From: Haloarcula taiwanensis
GTDB taxonomy: Archaea > Halobacteriota > Halobacteria > Halobacteriales > Haloarculaceae
Length of the DNA stretch: 64,000 nucleotides
Assembly: GCA_002844335.1 (NCBI GenBank)
Contig: CP019154.1
Location: 2,542,001 to 2,606,000 of the forward strand
Direction of reading: 5' to 3'
Positions within the stretch are counted from its first letter, which is position 1. Each line of letters begins with the position of its first letter. Made by a program: the position numbers and the translations under genes. This document shows positions 51,125-60,694 of this stretch, piece by piece. The notes under the pieces were generated by a model. The model was not told where the DNA came from, did no database searches, and worked only from the letters and a program-made list of their open reading frames with translations.

Positions 51125-52478
51125 GGAACTGCTCATTGCGCTGGCGGTCGTCCTGGCGGGCTGTACGGTCCCGTCCTTCGGCGGCAGCGACCACCCCGAG
51201 ACGCCGACCGGTGAGGACGCAATCGGCTACGAGAACGGGTACTGGTACGACGACCCGGTGTCGGTGACGACCGGCGACGGGCTAAACGAGAGCGAGCGGG
51301 AGGCCGTCGTCGCCCGGACAATGGCCCGCGTCGAGCAGGTCCGCGACTTGGAGTTCAAAGACTCGGTCCCGGTTTCGGTTATCTCCCGAGCCGAGTACCA
51401 GAATCGCTCTGGAGGCAACGGTAGCGGCGGCAGCAGCCGTCCACAGGACCCCTGGAACGACCAAGTGTGGGAGGCGCTCTTGCTCATCGGCGAGGACTCG
51501 GGCAGCAGCGAGGAAATCGACAACACGCTGTCGACGACGGTCCAAGGCTACTACTCGCCGAGTCGGGACGAGATTGTCATCGTCAGCCCGACAGAGACGC
51601 CACAGATCGACCGGCGGACGCTCTCACACGAACTGGTCCACGCCCTGCAGGACCAGCACTTCGGGCTGAACGGCTCCGCAAAGACGCAGGACACGCAGCT
51701 GTCACGACAGGGTGTCACAGAGGGCGAGGCTAACTACGTCCGCATCCTCTACGAGCGCCGCTGTGGCGACGGCTGGGGCTGCATCGCGCTCCCCGACCGG
51801 ACGAACAGCGGGGGCAGCAGCGACGACGGCGACGGCGGGAGCCAGGAGCCGAGCTACAACGAGGGGCTGTTCACCGTCCTGTATCAGCCCTACGTCACCG
51901 GGCCGCGGTTCGTCGATCAGATGCGTTCGGACGGCGGTTGGGGCGCTGTCGACGAGCTGCACGACGATTTCCCGGATAGCACCGAGCAGGTACTCCACCC
52001 GGACAAGTACCCCGACGAAAAGCCCGTGAACGTCAGTGTCACCGACCGTTCGTCCGACGAGTGGAGTCGCTTCGACCACGACCCGGTCGGCGACACGGTT
52101 GGAGAGACCTCGATTTACGCGATGATGTACCACAACGGGCAGGTGGAGGCCGACCGCTACAGCTATGAGAGCGATATCTCGGCCGGCTGGGGCGGTGACC
52201 TCGTCGTGCCCTACCGCAACGGCTCGGGCGGCTACGGCTACGTCTGGGAGACCCGCTGGGATACCGAGGAAGACGCGAGGGAGTTCGAACAGGCCTACCG
52301 GGCGGCGTTGACAGAGGAGCACGACGCCAGCCAGCCCCGCAGTAACGTCTACGTCGTCCCAGAAGACGACCAGTTCAACGACGCCTTCCGCGTGGTCCGG
52401 TCAGGCAAGACCGTCCGCATTGTCAACGGACCGACAGTGGGCGACCTCGACGATATCCACCAGCAAGCAGGGTCCTGA
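51117..52478 (+). CDS. Hvo_1808-like surface lipoprotein with HExxH motif (copy 2)
   Basis: The 453-residue tandem paralogue has lipobox VLAGC with Cys16, IGYENGYWYDDPVSVTTGDG and HELVH at 171-175 (SHELVHALQDQHFGL), followed by GVTEGEANYVRILYE with a Glu. An additional Ser/Gly-rich insert (GNGSGGSSRPQDPW) marks divergence from copy 1. Same anchoring and probable zinc chemistry. The 8-bp overlap indicates coupled translation, and the pair may form a heteromer. Confidence 0.82.
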   Translation: MRKELLIALAVVLAGCTVPSFGGSDHPETPTGEDAIGYENGYWYDDPVSVTTGDGLNESEREAVVARTMARVEQVRDLEFKDSVPVSVISRAEYQNRSGGNGSGGSSRPQDPWNDQVWEALLLIGEDSGSSEEIDNTLSTTVQGYYSPSRDEIVIVSPTETPQIDRRTLSHELVHALQDQHFGLNGSAKTQDTQLSRQGVTEGEANYVRILYERRCGDGWGCIALPDRTNSGGSSDDGDGGSQEPSYNEGLFTVLYQPYVTGPRFVDQMRSDGGWGAVDELHDDFPDSTEQVLHPDKYPDEKPVNVSVTDRSSDEWSRFDHDPVGDTVGETSIYAMMYHNGQVEADRYSYESDISAGWGGDLVVPYRNGSGGYGYVWETRWDTEEDAREFEQAYRAALTEEHDASQPRSNVYVVPEDDQFNDAFRVVRSGKTVRIVNGPTVGDLDDIHQQAGS

Positions 52479-52530
52479 AGGGAAGTCGCCGACCGGACCG
52501 CTTTTTTCGCCACACTGAAAACACCGTGCC

Positions 52531-53691
52531 ATGAGCGAGGAGTTCGATATCGTCTCGCCAGAGGCGATTCGCGAGGGACGGGCGACCGACGCCTACTTCG
52601 ACCGGACGATGGAGGCGCTAGAGCACGCGGGTAAGAACCCGGACGTGGTCGCCGAGGTGACGGCGAACCAGTTCGCGACGGGGACCTGGAAACTGCTGGC
52701 CGGGCTGAAAGACGCCGCGCGGTTGCTCGACGGGCGCGCCGTCGACGCCGACGCGCTCCCCGAAGGACAGCTGTTCGACGGCGGTCCAGTGATGCGAATC
52801 GAGGGGTCCTACCGGGATTTCTGTCGGCTGGAGACCGCGCTCCTCGGTTTTCTCTCACATCCAACAGGCATCGCGACGCGGGCGTTAGAAGCGCGCCACG
52901 CCGCGCCGGAGTCGACGGTGCTATCCTTTGGCTCGCGCCACGTCCACCCCTCGATAGGGGCGATGGTCGAGCGGGCGGCGCTACTGGGTGGCCTCGACGG
53001 CATCTCGAACGTCGCCGCCGGCGAGGTCATCGGCCGCGAAGCCGGCGGGACGATGCCCCACGCGCTGATGATCTGCTTCGGCCGAGGCAACCAGGAGGCG
53101 GCGTGGCGAGCGTTCGACGAGGCAGTCCCCGAGGAGACGCCCCGCATCGCGCTGACCGACACCTACAGCGACGAGGCCGACGAGGCGCTGCGGGCGGCCG
53201 AGGCCATCGACGACCTCGCGGGCGTCCGCCTGGACACCACCGGGTCCCGCCGCGGCGACTTCCGGCACATCGTCCGCGAGGTCCGGTGGACGCTGGACGC
53301 CTACGGCCACGAGGACGTGGACTTGTTCCTCTCCGGGGGGCTGACGCCGACGACGCTCCGGGAACTCCGGGAGGTGGCCGACGGCTTCGGCGTCGGGAGC
53401 TACGTCGCCAACGCCGACCCGCTGGACTTCGCGCTGGACATCGTCGAGGTGGACGGCGAGCCGGCGGCAAAGCGGGGCAAGCTCACCGGCAAGAAGTCGG
53501 TGTACCGGACCGAATCGGGCGGCCACCACGTCGGGCTGGCCGACCGCGAGGGACCGGCCGAGGCCGAGTCGCTCATGAGGCCACTGGTTCGGGACGGCGA
53601 AGTCGTCCGGGAGTTCGATCTTGATTCTGCCATCGAGCGCGCGGCGTCGGACGCCGAGCGGGTCGGCTACGAGGGCGTCGGGGACGAGTAA
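52531..53691 (+). CDS. Nicotinate phosphoribosyltransferase
   Basis: The 386-residue enzyme of NAD salvage converts nicotinate and PRPP to nicotinate mononucleotide. MSEEFDIVSPEAIREGRATD, the TANQF segment, FLSHPTGIATRALEARHAAP, LSFGSRHVHPSIGAMVERAA and GGTMPHALMICF fit the archaeal PncB-like type. VDLFLSGGLTPTTLRELREV is the phosphate-binding C-terminal strand. A run of unusually GC-rich codons begins here. It probably works with the nicotinamidase at 48949. Confidence 0.93.
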   Translation: MSEEFDIVSPEAIREGRATDAYFDRTMEALEHAGKNPDVVAEVTANQFATGTWKLLAGLKDAARLLDGRAVDADALPEGQLFDGGPVMRIEGSYRDFCRLETALLGFLSHPTGIATRALEARHAAPESTVLSFGSRHVHPSIGAMVERAALLGGLDGISNVAAGEVIGREAGGTMPHALMICFGRGNQEAAWRAFDEAVPEETPRIALTDTYSDEADEALRAAEAIDDLAGVRLDTTGSRRGDFRHIVREVRWTLDAYGHEDVDLFLSGGLTPTTLRELREVADGFGVGSYVANADPLDFALDIVEVDGEPAAKRGKLTGKKSVYRTESGGHHVGLADREGPAEAESLMRPLVRDGEVVREFDLDSAIERAASDAERVGYEGVGDE

Positions 53692-53725
53692 CGGGCGTTA
53701 AGTCGCCGGCCCGCCTACGCGGCGT

Positions 53726-54010
53726 ATGGTCGACCGCATCATGAAGGTCAACGCGTACACGACCTTCGACTTGCTCGACGGTGAGGTAGAGGGCCACGGC
53801 TTCGAGGAGGAGGCCCTGGCCGTCCTGAACGTGACCGCGCCGCGGAAGAACCCGGACCACGTCGAACTCCAACTGGAGATGGACAACACCGACCTCGACG
53901 CGGTGAAGCCCCACGCTGACTCGGTGACGCTGTCGGCGGCTCAGGCCCGCGAACTGGCCACCGAACTGGAGGAGTACGCCGAAAAAGTCGAGGACGCACA
54001 GTCGGAGTAG
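53726..54010 (+). CDS. DUF6360-like small protein
   Basis: The 94-residue protein starts MVDRIMKVNAYTTFDLLDGE. VLNVTAPRKNPDHVELQLEM is beta-rich and ends in a helix (LSAAQARELATELEEYAEKV). I recall DUF6360 in haloarchaea; the function is unknown. It lies 34 bp after nicotinate phosphoribosyltransferase, possibly in the same transcript. Confidence 0.75.
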   Translation: MVDRIMKVNAYTTFDLLDGEVEGHGFEEEALAVLNVTAPRKNPDHVELQLEMDNTDLDAVKPHADSVTLSAAQARELATELEEYAEKVEDAQSE

Positions 54011-54078
54011 TCCGTCACGGCAATAGTCATGCATCGCGGTTCGATAATTCTATGGTGTGAAGACACATACCACGAAAT

Positions 54079-54378
54079 ATGTCAACCGAGACGCCCGGTA
54101 ATCCAGCCGCACGGGAGCTCGGCTACTGCCCGTGCTGTGGCTACCAGACGCTCCCGGAGGGCCGGCCCGGGTCCTACGAGATGTGTCCGGTGTGTCACTG
54201 GCTCGACGACCCCATCCAGTTCGGGGACGCGGAGTTCGTCAGCGATACGAACCACGTCTCGTTGACCGAGGCGCGGGAGAACTTCCGCGAACACGGGGCG
54301 TGTTCGCCCGACGAAGCCGGGGACTGCGAGACGCCGACGGACCTCGACCGCGACCCGAACTGGCCCTACGACGAGTGA
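54079..54378 (+). CDS. CPCC-type cysteine-rich zinc protein
   Basis: The 99 residues include GYCPCCGYQTLPEGRPGSYE and CPVCHWLDDPIQF: Cys-x-Cys-Cys plus Cys-x2-Cys, the Cys_rich_CPCC family. Those cysteines probably bind zinc. Its role is unknown. It is convergent with the ZIP transporter 6 bp away. Confidence 0.88.
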   Translation: MSTETPGNPAARELGYCPCCGYQTLPEGRPGSYEMCPVCHWLDDPIQFGDAEFVSDTNHVSLTEARENFREHGACSPDEAGDCETPTDLDRDPNWPYDE

Positions 54379-54384
54379 GGTAGG

Positions 54385-55254
54385 TCAGGCCGCGAGCGCG
54401 ATGTCCAGGTACAGCATGACGATGACGCCCGCCATCAGCCCGAGCGTGGCGACCCGCTCGTAGCCGCGCTGGTGCGTCTCGGGGATTATCTCGTCGGAAA
54501 TCACGAACAACATTGCGCCCGCCGCAAAGCCCATCGCGTAGGGGAGCAGTGGCTCGACGGTCACGACGGCGACAGCGCCGAGTACGGCGAGCGGGATTTC
54601 CACGGCACCGGAGCGGATTCCTGAGAAGACGGCATAGAGCCGGCGGTCCAGACCCGCGTTGATTGCCGCGACAGAGACGGCCAGCCCCTCGGGTATGTTC
54701 TGGATGCCGATGGCAAGCATCAGCGAGAGCGCGCTCCCGATCCGGAGCGGGTCGCCGGCGGCCGCACCAAAGCCGACGCCGACGGCCAGGCCCTCGGGGA
54801 TGTTGTGCAGCGTGATCGCGAGGATGAACAGAATGACGCCGGTCAGCTTCGAGTCGTCCACCGAGAGGTCCTGAGTGGGGTTGGCCGCGTCCGACCGGCG
54901 GCTTCCCGTCAGCAGGTAGTGGGCGTGCGGGACGAGCCCGTCCGCGCGATCCAGAAACAGCGCTCCGAGCGCGACGCCGACGAGCGTCGGAATCGGATTG
55001 CCGCCCGAGTACTGCTCGATGCCGGGGATGATGAGGCTCGTGAACGCAGCGGCCAGCATCACGCCGGCGGCGAACCCAAGCGCCGTGTCCAGCGCCCGCT
55101 CAGAGGGGTCACGCCAGACCAGCACGAGCGACGCGCCGAAGAGGTTCATCGTCGCGATGATGACCCCGCCGACGAGGCCGTTTATCAGCGGGTCGGTGCC
55201 GACGAGGTCGACAAACAGGTCGACAAACCCGGATTGCATTGTCCAGTAGTGCAC
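54385..55254 (-). CDS. ZIP-family divalent metal transporter
   Basis: The 289 residues have eight predicted helices. Metal-path motifs are LHNIPEGLAVGVGFG (TM4, H-N-x-P-E-G) and IGIQNIPEGLAVSV (TM5). In canonical ZIP the second motif is H-x-x-x-E; here the His is replaced by Gln, as in several GufA-type members. It imports Zn or a similar ion; the specificity is not readable. A polar loop (PHAHYLLTGSRRSDAANPTQ) separates TM3 and TM4. Confidence 0.9.
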   Translation of the reverse strand: MHYWTMQSGFVDLFVDLVGTDPLINGLVGGVIIATMNLFGASLVLVWRDPSERALDTALGFAAGVMLAAAFTSLIIPGIEQYSGGNPIPTLVGVALGALFLDRADGLVPHAHYLLTGSRRSDAANPTQDLSVDDSKLTGVILFILAITLHNIPEGLAVGVGFGAAAGDPLRIGSALSLMLAIGIQNIPEGLAVSVAAINAGLDRRLYAVFSGIRSGAVEIPLAVLGAVAVVTVEPLLPYAMGFAAGAMLFVISDEIIPETHQRGYERVATLGLMAGVIVMLYLDIALAA

Positions 55255-55336
55255 GTCGCCCCCTCTTGTGTGTACCGACCGTTAGAGCGGGAGCGCTGAC
55301 CCAATTCGAAAACGTCTCGATGCCTCAGCCACGCTG

Positions 55337-56473
55337 CTAGAACGGTTCCGGCGAGCCGACGAGCCGCCGCATCTCCATCGCGCTGGCGAAGTCGTCCCGG
55401 GAGACAACGCGGGTTCCCTCGGGGCCGTCGACGAATGCGGCAGTGGCTCTGGCGGTGTCGAGTTCGACGAGCGCATCGAAGGCTGCCGTCTCTGAGGCAA
55501 AGCGCGGCAGGTCAGTGTCCATCAGGTCGGCGACGGTGTCGGCTTCGCGTTCAGTCTTCGAGAGTGCCCTGAAGTCGCCAACTGTGACGACGCCGATTAC
55601 GTCGCCGCCGCGCGTGACGGCGAACTCGGTCCGCCGACCAGCGAACATCCGGTCGACGAGATCCTCGACAGTTGCGTCGGCCTCAATAGTCGCGTCGAGT
55701 GGGCTAGCCACGTCATCGACGGTCAGCCCCTCAAGCAGCGCTGCCAGGGCGACGGTACGGGATTCGCTCGATGCGGCGCCGTAGACGAACAGCGCGAGCA
55801 GCAGCAACAGCGGGCTGAACGAGAGGACGCCGACGACGGCGAACAGCACGGCGAACCCGGTCCCGACCCGAGCGGCGATTCGGGTCGCCGTCGCGTACGG
55901 CCGCTTTCGTGCGAGCAGTGCCCGGAGCACGCGGCCGCCGTCCATCGGGAAGGCCGGCAGCATGTTGAACACGGCGAGGAAGATGTTCGTGACGGCTAGC
56001 CAGCCGATAACGAACAGCGTTACCTGCGCACTCGCCGGCAAGGCAAACAGTGCGGCGTAGCAGGCAAGCCCGGTCAGAATACTCACGGCCGGGCCGGCCA
56101 GCGCGATGACGAGTTCCCGATTCCACTCTTTGGGCATTGCTTCGAGGTTGGCGAGACCGCCAAGAATCCAGAGCGTGATGGACTCGACCCGGAGGTCGTA
56201 GCGCATCGCTGCCCATGCGTGGCCCAGTTCGTGGAGGGCGACGCTGGCGAACAGGCCCACGGCCGCGGCGGTGCCGATGAGCCACGGTGTCTGGCCCGCG
56301 GTCAGCACCGTAAGGTCGAGTGGCACGCCCGACAGGGCACTCACGATACCGGCATACACAGATATCTGTGCTCCGCTGCCGATAATCCAGGCCAGCACCG
56401 GCAGGAAAATCAGCAGTGAGATGTTGACCCGTATCGGAATGCCCCAGACCGTCGTGATGTGGAAGTTTCGCAC
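55337..56473 (-). CDS. Site-2 protease (M50) with CBS pair
   Basis: The 378-residue membrane protease has HELGH at 81-85 (zinc), a second motif [20 protein letters not shown] with the ligand Asp, and about six helices. Two CBS domains follow (about 250-370; [40 protein letters not shown]). CBS pairs often bind adenosyl ligands and may gate activity. It is one of the common haloarchaeal S2P variants; the substrate is unknown. Confidence 0.93.
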   Translation of the reverse strand: MRNFHITTVWGIPIRVNISLLIFLPVLAWIIGSGAQISVYAGIVSALSGVPLDLTVLTAGQTPWLIGTAAAVGLFASVALHELGHAWAAMRYDLRVESITLWILGGLANLEAMPKEWNRELVIALAGPAVSILTGLACYAALFALPASAQVTLFVIGWLAVTNIFLAVFNMLPAFPMDGGRVLRALLARKRPYATATRIAARVGTGFAVLFAVVGVLSFSPLLLLLALFVYGAASSESRTVALAALLEGLTVDDVASPLDATIEADATVEDLVDRMFAGRRTEFAVTRGGDVIGVVTVGDFRALSKTEREADTVADLMDTDLPRFASETAAFDALVELDTARATAAFVDGPEGTRVVSRDDFASAMEMRRLVGSPEPF

Positions 56474-56570
56474 GGGCGAGCAGACGGGCAGCGCTCGGGT
56501 ATATCTTCTGCCGAGTGGCGACGCCCACGAGTAGCTGACTTATTCAGGGTGTAACGCGTATCGACAGTCA

Positions 56571-57317
56571 ATGACAGTTCGACACGACGGGCTGACCGTC
56601 GACTGGCTGGGGTACGCGACGCTCCGGTTCGCCGGCGACGACACGGTGGTGTATGTCGACCCGGGCCGCTACGGCGTCCTCACCGGCGAGTGGGAACCCC
56701 ACACGGACGGGATCGGTCATCCACCGAGCAGCGACTACCGTGCGGAAGACGGCGACGTTGTCTGTGTGACCCACGTCCACCACTACGACCCTGATGGTAT
56801 CGAGCGCGTCGCGAGCGAGGACGCGACCGTTGTTGCCTACGAGGGTATCGATGAGCGCGTCGGTGACCGGGACCTCCCGCCGCTGTCCTCGCTGCCCTAC
56901 GACGTTGTCGAAGTCGGAATGAAATCACAGACGACAGTCGGGGATGTGCCGATATGGTCAACGCCAGCGTACAACGAACCGGACGGCCCACACACGCGGC
57001 CAGATGGCAGCCCGTACCACCCGGAGGGCTTTGGCTGTGGGTTCATGATCGCTGTCGAGGAGACCAGAGCCTTCTATCCGGGGGATTCGGACGTGCTGCC
57101 CGGACACCGAACGCTCGACGTCTCGCTACTGTGTCCGCCCATCGGCCCGCGGGCGACGATGGACCGCCACGAGGCCGCTGCCCTTGCCGCAACCATCGAC
57201 CCGGACCTCGTGATGCCAGTCCACTACAACACCTTCTCGAACCTCGAAGCCGATTCCCGTGAGTTCGCCGCCGACGTGGCCGAAGCTGGTGTGCCGGTCG
57301 TGCTAGACGAGCACTGA
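56571..57317 (+). CDS. Metallo-beta-lactamase-fold hydrolase (UlaG-like)
   Basis: The 248 residues include LTVDWLGYATLRFAGDDTVV and VCVTHVHHYDPDGIERV (H-x-H-x-x-D metal motif). AFYPGDSDVLPG carries the bridging Asp, and VMPVHYNTF the final His. It belongs to the L-ascorbate-6-P lactonase-like branch by shape; the substrate is unknown. It is divergent from the M50 gene with 97 bp between them. Confidence 0.88.
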   Translation: MTVRHDGLTVDWLGYATLRFAGDDTVVYVDPGRYGVLTGEWEPHTDGIGHPPSSDYRAEDGDVVCVTHVHHYDPDGIERVASEDATVVAYEGIDERVGDRDLPPLSSLPYDVVEVGMKSQTTVGDVPIWSTPAYNEPDGPHTRPDGSPYHPEGFGCGFMIAVEETRAFYPGDSDVLPGHRTLDVSLLCPPIGPRATMDRHEAAALAATIDPDLVMPVHYNTFSNLEADSREFAADVAEAGVPVVLDEH

Positions 57318-57341
57318 GCAAGCGACTTTCGGTCTCGGATG

Positions 57342-58637
57342 TCACCGGCGCTCGGTCCACTCGCTCCGTTCCCGGTGGGCGTCTGCGATTGCCTCAATAT
57401 CGTTCGTCTCCAGAACGCCGCGTTCGGTGACGACCGTCACTGCCGACGCCGGCGTCACGTCGAAAGTCGGATTCAATACGGCGATGTCTGTGTCGCCGTC
57501 GTACACCTCCTGTGGCTCTCGCTCCTCGCTGTCCCACGTAGCGCGTGGTGCGATCTTGTCCGCCGCACACACCGCGTAGCAGTCCGCCTCCGCGGCGGCC
57601 GCCGACAGCGCCGCCGAGCGGGTGCCGGCCTTGTTGACCACGCGGCCGTCCGGAAGGACGCGGTCGGCCCCGACAACGAGCGTGTCGGCGCTCCACGCAT
57701 CCAATTCGTGGCCGAAGGCCGCGTCGGTGGTCAGTGTCACGGCAGTGCTACCAGCGAGTGTCTCTGCGACGCCGACGCCTTCACTCCCGGGCCGTGACTC
57801 GGCGACGAGCACGGCCTCAGGCGCAGTGGCGTCGACCACTGCGCGGACTGTCCCAGACCGAGACAGCGTGGCAAGGCGGTCGCCGACGTGTTCGGCGGCG
57901 ACGGCGGCGGCCACGCGGTCGGCGGTAACCGCGTGGTTCAGCGACTCCGTAACGGCCCGCTCGACGGCCGCCGGCGACTGGTCGGCGACAGCAGCCATCG
58001 CTCGGTTGACCCGGTTGGCGACGACGACCATTGAGGGACGGGCCTCGCGGATTTCGGCGGCGAGGGCGGCGAGCGCGCTCCAGTCGTCGCCGCCCCGCTC
58101 GGCCGTCTCCAGGTCGTCACTCCGTCCGGCGTCGGCCAGGGCAGCTTCGTCGCGTAGCACCTCCAGCGCCCGGATCGACAGCCACGCCGAACCGTGGGTT
58201 CGGTCCTCGCGAACGGTCGCCGCTCGCGGCCGAACGCGGTCCCAGGCGGTCCACAGCCGCGGGACCGTCTCACGGGTCAGGATTTCAGGCGGGTGGACCC
58301 ACGCGGTCTCGGTCGTCTCCTCGTTCGTCGTGACTGTGCGGGCCTCGCAGTCGAACAGAAACGGGTGAACCTGCCAGCGAACCCCATGATCGTCGTCTGC
58401 GACCTGCAATGAGTCGCCGCGCCGGACGAGCGTCACCGCGTCGGCCAACCCGGTCTCCTCGTCGATTTCAGCCCGCGCAGCCGTCTCCGGGTCCCGGTCC
58501 CGCCCGGCGTCGTCGGCAACGTGTCCCGCCACACCACCCCACTGGCCCCGATACGAGCCGACCGCACCGCTCCGGCGCAACAGCAGCACCTCGCCTTCGC
58601 TACGCAGGAAGCACGTCACGACGGGGCGTGTCGCCAT
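57342..58637 (-). CDS. Nudix domain fused to an eIF2B-alpha/beta/delta-like domain
   Basis: The 431 residues have an N-terminal Nudix hydrolase (about 1-150). Its box is GVAGHVADD...ETAARAEIDEETGL, where the R of R-E-x2-E-E is Ala. The C-terminal domain (about 200-425) carries eIF2B/R15P-isomerase motifs: DTLVVGADRVLPDGRVVNKA, GTRSAALSAAAAEADCYAVC and ADKIAP. Related single-domain enzymes are ribose-1,5-bisphosphate isomerase or MTR1P isomerase. The fusion suggests a nucleotide-sugar salvage role; unproven. Start ATG 58637 drops nine residues. Confidence 0.85.
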   Translation of the reverse strand: MATRPVVTCFLRSEGEVLLLRRSGAVGSYRGQWGGVAGHVADDAGRDRDPETAARAEIDEETGLADAVTLVRRGDSLQVADDDHGVRWQVHPFLFDCEARTVTTNEETTETAWVHPPEILTRETVPRLWTAWDRVRPRAATVREDRTHGSAWLSIRALEVLRDEAALADAGRSDDLETAERGGDDWSALAALAAEIREARPSMVVVANRVNRAMAAVADQSPAAVERAVTESLNHAVTADRVAAAVAAEHVGDRLATLSRSGTVRAVVDATAPEAVLVAESRPGSEGVGVAETLAGSTAVTLTTDAAFGHELDAWSADTLVVGADRVLPDGRVVNKAGTRSAALSAAAAEADCYAVCAADKIAPRATWDSEEREPQEVYDGDTDIAVLNPTFDVTPASAVTVVTERGVLETNDIEAIADAHRERSEWTERR

Positions 58638-58710
58638 GCGAGGAAGAACGGCCGGTCGAGACAAGAAAGTCCGGGGCTGTAACGCCAGTCACAACAGGGT
58701 GCTGTGAAAG

Positions 58711-59814
58711 CTATAGCGCGTCGAGCAAGCGGTCGATGTCGTCGGCCGTATTGAACGCGTGGACGGACGCCCGGAGCGCCTCAGGATGAGGGAGTGACCT
58801 GATGATAATGCCCTCAGCCGCGAGTCGCTCGACGGTCGCCTCGGGGTCATCGGCGGTGAACGTCACGAGTCCCGACTCGTAGTCACGGGGACTCAGCAGT
58901 CGGTCACCAAGCCCGTCCTTGAGCCGGTCCGTCAGCCGTTCGACGCGGGGCTGGATCGTGTCGAACCCGACGGCCTCGACCGTTTCGATGGCATGTGCGA
59001 GCGCGACGTAGGGAGCTGGAGAGGTGGTGCCGACCTCGAATCGGCGCGCGCCCTCGTAGTAGTCATAACCGTCAGCGCCGGGGTCTTCGACGCTTCGATA
59101 GCCAATGCGGGTCTGATGGAGTCGGTCATACGCGTCCGGGTTGACGTAGAGGAACCCGCCGCCCCAGACGCCCAGCAGCCACTTGTGCCCCGCCGCGGCC
59201 ACGAAGTCCGCACCCCATTCCGTCACGTCGACGGGATGTTGCCCGACAGACTGGACGGCGTCGACGAGTACCTGTGCGCCCGCGTCGTGGGCCGCGTCGA
59301 CGACGGCCGAAACCGGGAGTCTGGTCCCGTGAGTCCAAGAGAGTGAACTCAGCGCCACCAGTCTGGCGTCAGCCACGGCGTCGGTCACGTCTGCCATGTC
59401 GAGTCGTCCGCCGTCTGTTTCCAGCACCCGGACCTCGATACCGTGGGTGTCGGCCAGTCGATCCCACGGAAGCGTGCCGGCAGGGTGTTCAAGGTCGGTC
59501 CGGACTACCACGTCGCCGGGTTGCCAGTCTATGGCCCCTGCGACCGTGTTGACTCCGTCGGCGGTACTGCGAGTGAACGCGACGTTGGCGGCGTCGGTCC
59601 CGATATGATCGGCGACGACTTCGCGGGCCGCCGCGATAGCGTCCCACGCAACCGTATAGGGCCCCTCAGCCGCGGGCGCGTCGAAAGCGTGACGTTCGAG
59701 AAACGACGTTGCGGCGTTGACCACGGGGCGGGGCGTCGGCCCGCTTGCTCCTGTGTTGAAATACGTACACCGTTCGAGTGCCGGAATCGACGCTCGGAGG
59801 TCGCCTGGGTCCAT
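58711..59814 (-). CDS. Class V aminotransferase / cysteine-desulfurase-like PLP enzyme
   Basis: The 367 residues carry the PLP lysine Lys211 in VAAAGHKWLLGVWGGGFLYV. VDAVQSVGQHPVDV has the ring-stacking/Asp region, and YFNTGASGPTPRPV is the N-terminal phosphate loop. Fold-type I, class V. No active-site Cys loop typical of true cysteine desulfurases is seen near residue 320, so it may be another transaminase, lyase or racemase. Upstream of the Nudix-eIF2B gene by 73 bp, same strand. Confidence 0.9.
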   Translation of the reverse strand: MDPGDLRASIPALERCTYFNTGASGPTPRPVVNAATSFLERHAFDAPAAEGPYTVAWDAIAAAREVVADHIGTDAANVAFTRSTADGVNTVAGAIDWQPGDVVVRTDLEHPAGTLPWDRLADTHGIEVRVLETDGGRLDMADVTDAVADARLVALSSLSWTHGTRLPVSAVVDAAHDAGAQVLVDAVQSVGQHPVDVTEWGADFVAAAGHKWLLGVWGGGFLYVNPDAYDRLHQTRIGYRSVEDPGADGYDYYEGARRFEVGTTSPAPYVALAHAIETVEAVGFDTIQPRVERLTDRLKDGLGDRLLSPRDYESGLVTFTADDPEATVERLAAEGIIIRSLPHPEALRASVHAFNTADDIDRLLDAL

Positions 59815-60032
59815 GACCGTTCCAATGGCCCCCGATGTCTTCAGCCCTGTGTGCCCCAGTAAGCAGCTACGACGGCGGATTCCCGGGACGGCAGTACGGT
59901 TCTATTTCTACGGCAGCTCGGTGTCCTCGAATCGTTTGTTCCGTTGGATATCACAATTGCTATCGGTTGTTCTACTGTCGACGCGTCGTTGCGGGTACCT
60001 CGGCGTAGTCAGAGAGAGTCCAAAGTGTCGAC
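59815..60032. other. Intergenic region between aminotransferase and rdfA
   Basis: There are 218 bp between the aminotransferase start and the rdfA stop. No conserved gene, hairpin with a T-run or repeat was found. It presumably contains the aminotransferase promoter. Confidence 0.5.
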
Positions 60033-60650
60033 TCAGTCCTGGTGGCACTCACAGCCGCCCTGGTCGAAAAACTCCGCGACGGCGTACTGGCTGCCACAGG
60101 ACTGGCACAGCACCTGTGCGTCCAGAAATACCTCGAAGTCCTCGATGTCGATGCGGCCCGTATCGCGCAGTTTCTCGATACGCTGGTCGGTGACCGACAG
60201 CGTTCGGGTCAAGAGTCGCTGAATACTTTCAAGGTCCTTTTCGATCTTCTCGTCGTCGGACAGCCCCTGATACTCCGCGCCGCGCCATTCCTTCAGATAT
60301 GACCGGATGGCCTGATAGGTGATGAAATCGGTTTCGAGACGGTCGACATCGACGCCATTGCGCTCGAGTCGATTGACGGTGTCAGTCCGAACACCCGTAC
60401 TGATGTCGTCACCAGTGAGGTTCTCGTAGGTCGATTCTACGTCACTTTCAAGCGCGCTCAGGCCCGCATCGACCAGTTCACGTTCGAGGAGACGCTTGTT
60501 GAAAAACTCCGCCAGATCACGGAGACTCATCCGCTCTTCACCGTCACCCGTCCAGCGAGCCTCCATCTCCGCACCGAGTCCATCAAGTTCATACTCGTCG
60601 ATAAGTCGAGCGACCTTGCTCGACGGCCGGCCGTCTGTCGTATTCGCCAT
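60033..60650 (-). CDS. rdfA: Rod-determining factor RdfA-like protein
   Basis: The 205 residues start MANTTDGRPSSKVARLIDEY. A helical domain follows (NKRLLERELVDAGLSALESD; TVNRLERNGVDVDRLETDFI), ending in CQSCGSQYAVAEFFDQGGCE, a zinc-type Cys set. In Haloferax volcanii RdfA is needed for rod-shaped cells and lies next to an SMC-like gene (sph-type). Here the partner is immediately upstream in transcription (60695-62656). The family name is recalled and the fit is good. Confidence 0.85.
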   Translation of the reverse strand: MANTTDGRPSSKVARLIDEYELDGLGAEMEARWTGDGEERMSLRDLAEFFNKRLLERELVDAGLSALESDVESTYENLTGDDISTGVRTDTVNRLERNGVDVDRLETDFITYQAIRSYLKEWRGAEYQGLSDDEKIEKDLESIQRLLTRTLSVTDQRIEKLRDTGRIDIEDFEVFLDAQVLCQSCGSQYAVAEFFDQGGCECHQD

Positions 60651-60694
60651 CTGTTGGTCCCACGTACGGTAACCGGAAATAAAAGACTACGGGG

